A stretch of 64,000 nt of DNA from Rhizobium sp. SL42 (GTDB lineage: Bacteria; Pseudomonadota; Alphaproteobacteria; Rhizobiales; Rhizobiaceae): the NCBI RefSeq assembly GCF_021729845.1, contig NZ_CP063397.1, positions 2,432,001 to 2,496,000 on the forward strand, read 5' to 3'. The position numbers were made by a program, and so were the translations under genes. A model generated the notes under the pieces. That model was not told the origin of the DNA, ran no database searches, and saw only the letters and a list, made by a program, of their open reading frames with translations. This document shows, piece by piece, positions 9,349 to 19,700 of the stretch (positions are counted from its first letter, which is position 1; every line of letters begins with the position of its first letter).

Positions 9349-9477
9349 ATGTCACAGTTCGTTCGGCCGAGGATTGGCGATAGCTTGACAGCGGAAGCCC
9401 CCTTGATCATCCTCGTTGTGGTTGCACTGGCGGCTTTGTTCGCGCCAGCCTTTTATCTGCGATTTTTCAGGGAGTGA
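9349..9477 (+). CDS. Small 42-residue membrane peptide at the head of RTX cluster 1
   Basis: MSQFVRPRIGDSLTAEAPLI leads into one strongly hydrophobic segment (IILVVVALAALFAPAF) and ends YLRFFRE, giving a single predicted transmembrane helix with a positively charged end. The stop (9475-9477) lies two bases before the ATG of the acyltransferase gene, and the acyltransferase's Shine-Dalgarno (AGGGAG) is inside this frame's last codons. The start is uncertain: ATG 9349 lacks a good Shine-Dalgarno, and TTG 9385 is an alternative. The function is unknown. Confidence 0.4.
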   Translation: MSQFVRPRIGDSLTAEAPLIILVVVALAALFAPAFYLRFFRE

Positions 9478-9479
9478 TT

Positions 9480-10055
9480 ATGTCCGACGTACCTGGCGAG
9501 CCGGTCGCAAAGACGGAGATTTCATCTGAAGCGTTGGAAAAGATCGCCGGGATCAAGACTGCGATCCATTCCTCTTTTGGTCAGGTTGTGCTCGCCATGA
9601 GTTCGGTGCCTCGCTACCGACATCAGTCCCTTGCTGATCTGGCCCATCTGGTCATTGATCCGCTAGCCCGTGACTGCATTGCCATCGCATCCCCTAAGCC
9701 TTCCAGTGATTCGGATCCCAAGTCGGCCCTGGCGCCTGCAGCGATTGCGATCTGGGCCAGTGTCTCGGAAGAGGTTGAAGCCAAACTCAAGGAGCAGATC
9801 AAGGCGGGAGTCTTCCCGGTCCGCCTGAAGCCGTCGGAGTGGAAGAGCGGTGAGAAGGTCTGGCTGCTTGATGTGATCGCGCCGACGCGGGAAATGGCAA
9901 CGATGGTGCTGAAGAGTTTCAATCATGTCGCGAAGAGTGAGCAGGTCAGCATTCATCCGCTAGTTGCGCAGCTGGTGGATCGTGAGGTGCTGAAGCAGCT
10001 TGTCTCTGCGGGTGCACAAAGCTCTGAAGTGAATTCGTCTCCGACCATTAACTGA
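9480..10055 (+). CDS. RTX toxin-activating lysine acyltransferase, HlyC family
   Basis: A 191-residue protein with the HlyC/RtxC layout: an N-terminal segment with a conserved-type histidine (VPRYRHQSLADL, His48), then IWASVSEEVEAKL, then F-P-V-R-L-K-P-S-E-W-K-S-G and WLLDVIAP (Asp131). HlyC enzymes move fatty acyl groups from acyl carrier protein to internal lysines of RTX toxins in the cytoplasm before export; His and Asp in these positions are the known catalytic residues. The ATG at 9480 has AGGGAG upstream; a GTG at 9474 lies inside that signal and is rejected. It lies upstream of the lipoprotein and giant RTX gene on the same strand, so the RTX protein is the likely substrate (inference). 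Confidence 0.8.
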   Translation: MSDVPGEPVAKTEISSEALEKIAGIKTAIHSSFGQVVLAMSSVPRYRHQSLADLAHLVIDPLARDCIAIASPKPSSDSDPKSALAPAAIAIWASVSEEVEAKLKEQIKAGVFPVRLKPSEWKSGEKVWLLDVIAPTREMATMVLKSFNHVAKSEQVSIHPLVAQLVDREVLKQLVSAGAQSSEVNSSPTIN

Positions 10056-10076
10056 CCTGGCGCTTTGGGTGACCCG

Positions 10077-10778
10077 ATGCGAATTCTAATTATGGCGGTG
10101 CTGGCCATGGGCCTTTCCGGTTGCGATCTGCTCTTCGATTTGCCGGAATGGCAATGGCATCAGAAGCTGACGGTGTCGGTCATGACGCCCGAGGGGCTTA
10201 AGTCCGGCAGTTCGGTCACATCGGCGCGGATCGAGTTTCCGCCGAAATGGACGGGTGTTGGCGATGCTGCCGGCATGCAGCGCGGCGGCGTCTCTGGCGA
10301 GGCTGTAGCCGTCGACCTTGGCGAGGGCCGCTATCTCTTCGCGCTGCTGCAGGGCTATACCGAATGGACGGCCTATACCGCCTTTTTCCCAGAACTGGAG
10401 GGAAAGGCAATGCTGAAGAAAGAGATGTTTCCCTATCTCGACCAGATGGTGGCGAGCACCGGCCAGTCCCGCGACGTGCCGCGTAAGCACTATCCGCTGC
10501 TGGTTACCTTTGAAGACATCAACGACCCGGCTTCAGTGCGCCGCGTTAATCCCAGCGATCTCTCGGCCGCATTCGGCGCCGGCTACCTGCTCCATTCCAT
10601 CACTATGTGGATCACCGATGAGCCGGTGACTGAGGGGAGGGTAAAGTCACTTTTGCCTTGGCTACACGCCTACTACAGCAAACGTTTCGATGGACAGCGT
10701 TTCGGCACGATCAAAACAAACAATCCTTTTGCCAACTCATTGGCCTCGGGGGCCTTCGACACGGAGAAGAGCAGATGA
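10077..10778 (+). CDS. Lipoprotein encoded directly before the giant RTX gene
   Basis: 233 residues starting MRILIMAVLAMGLSGCDLLF: a lipoprotein signal peptide with lipobox LSGC and Cys16 as the predicted lipidated residue. The mature part has no domain I recognise. Asp at +2 after the Cys would favour inner-membrane retention if the E. coli rule held here. The last bases overlap the RTX start codon (ATGA, 10775-10778), so translation of the two is coupled. ATG 10077 is preferred over TTG 10065 because it gives a standard signal peptide. By analogy with periplasmic lipoproteins that neutralise secreted lipase effectors, it might protect the producer, or it might assist secretion; neither is shown. 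Confidence 0.75.
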   Translation: MRILIMAVLAMGLSGCDLLFDLPEWQWHQKLTVSVMTPEGLKSGSSVTSARIEFPPKWTGVGDAAGMQRGGVSGEAVAVDLGEGRYLFALLQGYTEWTAYTAFFPELEGKAMLKKEMFPYLDQMVASTGQSRDVPRKHYPLLVTFEDINDPASVRRVNPSDLSAAFGAGYLLHSITMWITDEPVTEGRVKSLLPWLHAYYSKRFDGQRFGTIKTNNPFANSLASGAFDTEKSR

Positions 10779-13700
10779 CTATGACTCAAGATCTCTTCAT
10801 GGCCATCCTTGCCATGGACTCGTACAACCGAGGGTATAATGAAGGCATAGCCGGTTTGGGGGGTGAAGGGGAGCGTATCGGGTTTGCTACGCTGTCTAGT
10901 CAAAGCGATTTACAGGCGGGCTCCGAGGGCGTTGCCGCCGGCTTCTATGCTGTCGCCTATGACTGGAATGGTGTAACGGTCATCTCCTATCGGGGCACGG
11001 ACGTCTTGTTGAATACGCCTTGGGACGACAACCCAAGTATCGGAGGAGAAATTTGGAATGCCTATCTTACCGGTCTAGGTGATCCACTTACGACTCAAGC
11101 CGTTTTGGCGGCAGAGTTTTTCCAGTCTGTTAGTGGAACTCAGCAGTCCGATCCTTCGGCAGCCAATGTGATCGTTACCGGCCATTCTTCTGGTGGCGGA
11201 TTGGCTGGCTTTATTGCGTCGATCTATGGCCAGCAGGGTTACATTTTTGATAACATGGCGTTCGAGTTGTCCGCCTATCATGCTTATCTTGGCTCTCTTG
11301 GGGGAGGCCTCCTCGGCAGCATTTTTTACAACGGGCTGGCTCCAACTGCGCCCGAGATCGGGGAAAAGCTTCACGCCTACGCTGTTTTTGGAGAGTTTCT
11401 CGCAGCAAATCGAGTGCTGCAAAGCACTGACGTAGAGTACATCTCAAGCTCTGCCGGCTTCTTTAGGGATCCAGTGAACATCCTTCACAGCCAATCCATG
11501 TTGGCCATCCTTATGTATGCGGACGGTAAGGGTACAGACGCTCCTCCTCCACATGCTGAATGGCGAACTGTCGGGACATTGGTATGGGACGCAATTCTTA
11601 GCAACGACGTAGCGGCCGCTGGCGGTTTTCTGGGGGCTGGGCCAACAGGCCGATATGATGCATACGCGAAGTTGATGTCCGCAATTGCCTACTCGGCTCT
11701 CGATAGTGGCTCGCATGAAGCAGACGCGGATTACGGTTATGTATTCGGGAATACAGCCATCCGAGCTTTGTTCGGTGATGCAGATGAACTCGGCAGCCTC
11801 GTATCGGCCGACAAGGTTTCGGAAGCGCTTGAGGATTCGATGGCAGGCCTCTTGCAAGCCGTCGTGCAATTCGCCGGCTTGATGGCGAGCAGGGGGATCA
11901 ACTATCGCGCCTATCAGGGCGAGGATCAGCCCTTCGATCCACTGGAAGGGGTGATCGCCCTCAGCGACGTCGACGGCAAGTTGACCCACACCGCGTCTTC
12001 TGCGGTCGTCCTGAAGCTTTCCGTCAACCAGGATCTGTGGAAGTTGGGAGTTGCAGCCGGCGCCCCTGACATCGAGATCCTCGGGCTCGGGACGCTCGTG
12101 GAAGACCTGCTTGATCAGGCCAGCTCCGATCTCAATGCGAACACGATTCGAGAAGCGATGGAGATACTGTACGGTGTCGAGGGTGCCACGTTCTCTGTGA
12201 CGAAGGCCATCGGCTCGGTTGAGTTCAATCTGGCGCAGGGCCCGATTAATCTGACCCTGCCGGAAGGTGCTTCCGGTTATGACGCAACTCATACCGGCCT
12301 CTATGTCGCCGGTGATGCTGCAGACATCATCCATGGCAGCAGTCAGAATAACATGATTGCGGGGTCTGACGGCGGCGACGTGATCTACGGGCGGCTGGGG
12401 CGCGACCTTCTCCTGGGAGGAGACGGTTCGGACCTGTTTGTCGACTCCGTTACGGAACGCAGCGAAACGGACGGGCGTCAGAACGAGGACGACGTCTATA
12501 TCGGTAGCAGCCAATACACCGGCCTTCTTACCAATTTCCTTCAGTGGCTTCTAAATGGCAATGAGACGGATGTCGTCCGCTATACCGTGGATAATCTTGC
12601 GGTAGACGATCCCGAAACGCCTCAAGACGAGAACCATCTACAGCAGCAAGGCCTGCGCGTAACCAACGTTGAAACGACAACTCTCGGGGGCTCCGAAGCC
12701 ATCAAGTTGACCGTTGCCGACCTCGGAAGCGGCAAGGCAGGTACGGACCATCTGATCGGAATCGAGAAGGTTGAGCTCTCGGATCGGCCAGATGAAATCC
12801 TTGTCACTGATGCAGCGCTTAAAGCAGCCATTCTGATCGATATGGGGAAGTCGAGTCGTATCGAAAGCGAATTGCCTGATGGCGAGGTGCTTGCGCCCGA
12901 TGCATTTACCACCAAGGTCGATGTAGCCGATTACTCCGGCCTGACGCATGGCATCAATTATCTCAACGGTGTCACATCCGATCGGCAGCAGGTCAGTTCA
13001 CTTGAAGGTGTGTTCCAGTGGGCCGGCTGGGGCGACGAACTGTTGACCGTCGCGGACTATGCGGCCAAGGGCGCGCTTGGTCACAATGATGCACTTCAGA
13101 TCGTTGGGGCAGACAGGATCAAGCTCACGGATCACGACGACGTACTGATCAACGCAGAGTTCGGGTCGATCATCGAAACGGGTGCGGGTGACGACAAGAT
13201 CTGGTTGTCAGACGGCGTAGCGATCACCGACCTCAGCGATGATGACCGGATCACGCTGGCTGGCGTCATCACGCTTTACGGCGGCATGCGGAACTCAGTG
13301 TCCGAGGATGCCCGAGCATGGGGCGCTTACGGAACTTCCTACGGTCTGAACGATTCCGGGGAACTGGTCATTTCCAATGCCTTCTGGCGGGTCACCTATA
13401 TCGATGAGAATGGCGTGCCGCAGAGTAAGGCCGCCGAAATGTACGTGCTGAACTGGGCTGCGACTTATGGCGCGGGAACCAGCTGGGCTACGGGTGCGGG
13501 TAATATCAGCCTCATCGAATACACGATCACGTCTTCGAGGTTACTCGACCTGACAGGTGACGAGAAGGGCACCGTGTCGTTTGTCGGTGCCGGGCTGTTC
13601 GAGCTTCTTGGCTACTACATGAAGACCATTACGGGTGAAGCCAGTTTCGGCAATACCGATCCGCTGGTTCTGGACCTGGATGGCGATGGGGTCGAGCTCA

Positions 13701-16700
13701 CTTCGCTCGATCACTCCAAGGCGCGCTTCGACACCGATAATGATCTTTATGCGGAGGCGACCGGCTTCGTCGGCAAGGACGACGGTATCCTTGTCCGCGA
13801 CATCAATGGTGATGGAAAGATCAACAGTGCCGCCGAAATGTTCGGCGGTGGTGGCGTGACTGGATTTGGAGCTCTATCGGCTCTCGATGGAAACGCGGAC
13901 GGCGTGATCGACGCAAGCGATAACGGGCTCGCGGATTTCGACGGTGACGGTGATGTCGATGCGAATGACCGTTTCGACAGGCTGATGGTCTGGCAGGATC
14001 GCAACGAGAACCATGCTACCGATCTCGGAGAACTCAAGTCGGTGAGCGAATGGGGGATCGCGTCTATCGCCATCCCTGGGCAAGGCCAGGGCGCCAGCGG
14101 TCAGGTAGTGGCAGGCAATACGATCGATCGCGTCTCAAGCTACACACTTTCCGACGGGACCGTGAGGACTGTGGCGGATGTCTCGTTCAAGGTTGAAAAC
14201 CAGAATACGACCTATGTCGGTCAACCGATTGCGATCTCGAGTTCAGTTCTCGATCTGGCGAACCTCAAGGGCTATGGAACGCTCGTCTCTCTGCATGAAG
14301 CCATGAGCCTGCGACCTGCGAGCGAGACCACGGTCCGCACGACACTGGACAGTCTGTCTTCGAACGACCTTGCGACCCTGCGTGACGAGATCAAGCCGAT
14401 CCTGCGCGCCTGGGCGGAAGGATCCCCCGTTAAGGTCAATGGGCAGGTGACAACGGGGGTCGTATCCCAGAATGCCTATGAAGACCTGGTTGTCGTCAAG
14501 GACGCATCCGGCAAGGTCGTAGATTACGTCTGGGGTTTCTCCCGGTCCGGCCAAGCTTTTGGGACCTTTGCGAACGAAACTAGCCCAGCCGCTCGGTTTG
14601 CCTTCGCTTCGGGGGTGATTGTTTCCTTAGGCGGGTCATATGGCGCAGGGATCGACGAGCGGACGGATCTTTCTGCATTGATCGGCTCGCTGGCTGAAGA
14701 TGGTGCGGTCAGTGTGACAACCGGGTCGACAGTCGACGCGAGCGGAAAGACGGTTGGATATCTGCAGTATGCGTCACAGGACGGCTATGTCCGGATCTAT
14801 TATCAGGGCAGTTCATCCTGGTCGAGTGCGCTCAATAGCGCGGCGGACCACAGCCTGCCTACTGGTTTCGGCTTCAGTGGTATCGCGGCTGAGGACTTCG
14901 CCTTCTATGAGCGTCTAATCGGAGAGTCTCTCCAGCCCTTCTTTGTGAAGCCGGATTCGGCCAGCGGTGGTTACAGCGCGGTCAATGAGTTTCTGTCCAA
15001 AATGGAAGGGACGCTCAATCTCTTTGCGGTCAGGCTTGCCGTTCAAAGCGGCCCGCTGTCGCATCACTTTGACAGCATCGTCTATGACGCCGCGAAAGAC
15101 CAGTTCCGGAGCGCAGATGGACATCAGCTGTCGGACGTATTCGATAGCGTATTGAATGACGCTGAAACTGGGGGCAATGCGTTTGCTCAATTGCAGGGAT
15201 GGAAGCCCTTCTTCGATGTGTTCCTGGCCGACTATTCAAGAGGCAGTTCTGCCAAGCAGGTGAGCTATTCGTTCCTGGTCCAGAATATGCTGCATTCGGT
15301 GGAGCAGGCTGCTGGTGGCGTTACCATTGAGCAGTTCGCGCAGGCTTTCGGTGTGCCACAGGACATTATCGTGTCCGGCGCGGGCGAGCTGACTGGGACC
15401 TCTGACATTGACCTCTTCATCATCGATGGAGGCGAGACCTTGGCATCGGGCGGGGCGGGCGCCGACAGTTACGTGATCGGTCGCAACTTCGGCGCCGTCA
15501 CGATCTATGACAATGATGGCGCACTTGGTTCCGATGTCGATACGATCCGCTTTTCTGGCCACAATGTGGAAGATGTTGAAGCCACGAGAGATGGCATTGA
15601 TCTCATCCTGACTGACAAAGTTACCGGCTCCTCGATCCGCATTACGAATCAATTTGAAGGGCGCTGGCCGGGCGCGACCATCTCCGACGCCTCTTTTGAC
15701 TACGGAGTGAACCAGATCATCTTCGCTGACGGTACCTTGTGGAACAAGGTCGACATCGCGGAGCAGGTTTCGAAGATCGATGATGCATCGACCACCATCG
15801 TTGGCACAGCCGATGTGGATGTTCTACAGGGCGGTGGCGGAGACGATGTTCTGCAGGGCGCCGGTGACACAGACATTTACCGCATAGGACGCGGAGATGG
15901 AAAAGACGTCATCGATGACCTTGAGAACAATGCATTTCGCAACGATCAGGACATGTTGCAGTTTCTCGATGGCATCCGGCTTGACGACCTGATCTTTGTC
16001 CGTGATGGCGCGTCGAATGATCTTTCGATCCGTTTCAAAGATTCGCCCGCGGATGAAGTGAAGATTCTCGGACAGTTCAGCGCGACATACACTGGTATCT
16101 ACGGCACTTGGTATCAAAACCGCATCGAACTGATCACTTTCGATAACGGCTCCAGCCTATCGCATGACCAACTGGCGAACTTGGTACTCCGGGCCTACTC
16201 CACAGACGGAGACGACCAGCTCTACGGCATGAATCGCGAGGACGTTCTGGATGCCGGCAAGGGAAATGACTTCCTTTCGGGTGGAAACGAGTCCGACACC
16301 TACGTGTTCGGACGTGGTTACGGGCACGACGTTATAGAAGATAATATGACGAATTTCCTTTCCGGAACCTCGGACAAGGTGTTCTTCAGGTCCGACATCT
16401 CCCTCGCCGATCTCGACTTTTCTAAGGTCGAAGGAAGCGATTCCGTCCTTATCACTGTGCGCGGAGCCGAGGACAGCCTGATCCTAAAGGACCAGTACGC
16501 GTATGTCGAAACGGGTGTATTTGGCGCAATTTTCTTCGACCGTATCGAGGAGTTTGTGTTCTCTGATGGCTCTGGAAGGATCCTAACGCATCAGGACGTC
16601 GCTGAGATCGTGTTGGCTGCTCAGGCTACAGAAGGCGATGATCACATCTACGGCTTCTCGATCGCCGACACTCTCGATGGTGGAGCAGGCAACGATATTC

Positions 16701-19700
16701 TTGAAGGTGGGGGAGACAGCGATACGTATCTATTCGGACGTGGATACGGGCATGATAGGATCATCGAAGCCTTGGGCGTGAGCGTCCTCGCCCCAAATCA
16801 AGACAGGTTGATCTTCAAAGACCTGGTGCTTTCCGATCTTACAGTATCCCGAACATCGTATGATCTGATCTTCACGATCAACGATACCCAGGAGACGATC
16901 ACCCTGCAGAACCAATTTGACCGGCCACCGATCGGTACAGATCCCTGGGTGGCGGTCGACTTGTTCGAATTCTCTGATGGGACCGTTCTCACTTTTGAAG
17001 ACTTTGCGCCAATCACTCTCCCGCTGATTGGAACTTCCGGCTCAGATGAGATCACCGGTTCCCAATATGGTGAGATACTGGACGGGCGTGAAGGCGACGA
17101 TGTTCTGATCGGTTCTCAGGGTAGCGACACTTACATATTCGACATTGGGTATGGGAAAGATACCATCATCGATGGAAAGGGGTATGTCGGGCATGACCAG
17201 TTTGACGTAGTCCAGTTCGGCTCCGGAATTGCGCTCTCTGACCTGAGTTTCAGCAACGATGACAATGTCCTTGTCATTAGCCATTCCAATGGCATTGATG
17301 AGCTTAGGATCGTTGATCAGTTTTCGTACACCTGGTTCAGGATCGAGGAATTCAGATTTGCGGACGGCACAGTGCTGACGCAGGATGATGTGTTTGCTGC
17401 AATCACCACGCACGCAAGTTCGGCCGCAAATGAAACTCTCGTATCGACCAAATTTAACGACACGTATGAGTATGAGCGCGGTGACGGTCACGATATCATC
17501 GCTGATACAGGCATTCTGTGGGGAACGTCCGACCGCCTGCTGCTCAAGGGTATCGATCCACACGCAGTTTCTGTCATTCGCGATGGAAACGATGTGACAC
17601 TGGTGATTGCAGAATCAGCGACCGGCGCAGGTGACCACGGATCAGTGAAGATTGTTAGTGGGCTGCACAATCACAACGATGCCGGAGTCGAACAGATCCT
17701 TTTCGACGATGGCACAGTTTGGACACCCGAAACTCTGCGAGATCGGATACTCACAAGCACATCGGCAAACGAAACATTCGTCGGTTTTGCGGGCAGTGAC
17801 ACCTACAGATACGCCCGTGGTGGCGGACACGATGTTATTGACGAAACCGGCATCTTGCGAGGCAATAATGACACATTGATAATGGTCGACGTTGCTTCGA
17901 CCGCGGTCAGCCTGTCTCGGAATGGTAGCGATGTAACGCTGAATATCGCGGAAAGTGCCTCCGGTGCGGGAGATGCGGGATCCATTCTGATTCGAAGTGC
18001 GATCAACAATGCTCATGACGCAGGTATAGAGAAGATCCTGTTCTCGGACGGCGTTGTTTGGACACCTGCTTCCCTGTTAGCACAATTGATCGACGGCGCG
18101 GGCACCGAGCAGGATGATACAATTAATGGAACGGGGGTCTCCAACCTGCTTAGAGGCTTGGGGGGCAACGATCGTCTCGTCGGCGGTGGCGGCAATGACA
18201 CCTATGTCTACGATCGTGGCGATGGTCACGACGTGGTGGAAGAAACGGGGATACTCTGGGGCAACGCTGACGTGATCCGCGTTTCCGGAGTTGCTGTTGA
18301 GGCTGTGACTCTTCTCCGCAATGGCAATGACGTTACCTTGGAGTTTGCGGACAGCGTCGTCGGCGCAGGGGACGGGGGCTCGATCAAGATCATCAGTGGC
18401 CTCCACAATAACAACGACGTTGGCGTTGAGCAGATTGTGTTTGACGATGGGACGGTTTGGACACCTCAGGACTTGCGTGAACGGTTGCTGACGAGCACGG
18501 CTGCCAATGAAACCTTCCTCGGGTTTGCTGGGAACGATACCTATCGCTACAGTCGCGGAGGTGGCCATGACGTCATTGACGAAACTGGTATACTTTGGGG
18601 AAGTAATGACAAATTGTTGCTGACAGACATCAATTCAGACGAGCTTGTGCTTAGCCGAAACGGCGATGACGTAAGACTCATCTTCTCTGCAGACGTTCCT
18701 AACGAGGCTGGGTCCATAGTAATCAGCCAGGGTTTGTCGGGCTCTAACGCCGTTGGAGTTGAGCAGATCGTCTTCGCGGACGGAACCATCTGGACACGTG
18801 CAGATTTGATTGCGAACATTGCATTTGTCGGCGGCTCTGACGGCAACGATGTCATCAATGGCACGTCTGTGTCCGATGCGGAAATTCGAGCTGGCCTTGG
18901 AAACGATAGCCTCAACGGGCTGGCTGGCAGTGATACTTACGTATATCGACTGGGAGACGGCAATGACGTCATCACGGAGGTGACGTCGGGCACCGACGTT
19001 GACACACTGGCGCTCGCGGACTTGAACCTCTCGGATATCAGGTTTGAGCGTCCGAGCAGCAACATGAACGACGTTGTTATCCGCATCTTGCAGAACAGCG
19101 AGACGATTACTCTAAAGAACCAGTTCAACCAGGCTGGCGGGATCGAGCGCATTACCTTTGCTGATGGCACGGTTCTGGGTGGAAACGACTGGAGTCTTGA
19201 CATATACCTGCAGGGCAAGGCCGTCGTCTACGGCACCAGTGGCAATGACACCATCGCGGGAACCAGCGGCGACGATGTGTTCGTCGGCGGCCTCGGTGAT
19301 GATCGGTTCAATAGCGGCGCGGGCAGCGACACCTACGTCTACGCTTCCGGGGATGGCAGCGATTTTATCGATGACGAGTCCGGTTCCACCACTGACATTG
19401 ATGTTGTGAAGCTGATCGATCTCAATGTGGGAGATGTCACCTTCAGTCGTTCCGGAACCCACGTAAAGATCATGGTCATCAGCACAGGCCACGTCATAAC
19501 TCTTGATGAACAGCTCTATTCGACCACCGCGAATTGGGGGATCGAGCAGATACACTTCTCTGACGGAACTATCTGGAGCCGTGCTCAGATCGCCGAAGCT
19601 TCAGTGCCGGTGTCCGTCGGTACGGCAGGTCACGATACATTGATGGGAACGAGTTCTGCCGACATCATTGACGGCGGAGCCGGCGACGATGTGATGAATG

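Noticed and set aside
9385..9413. TTGACA at 9385 as a -35 box for the acyltransferase gene
   Set aside because: No acceptable -10 at 16-18 bp (CATCCT only); the hexamer is also inside the small membrane-peptide frame.
11444..12514. 356-codon minus-strand frame over the lipase part of the RTX gene
   Set aside because: Antisense to a well-supported coding frame with clear motifs; composition shows no protein pattern of its own.
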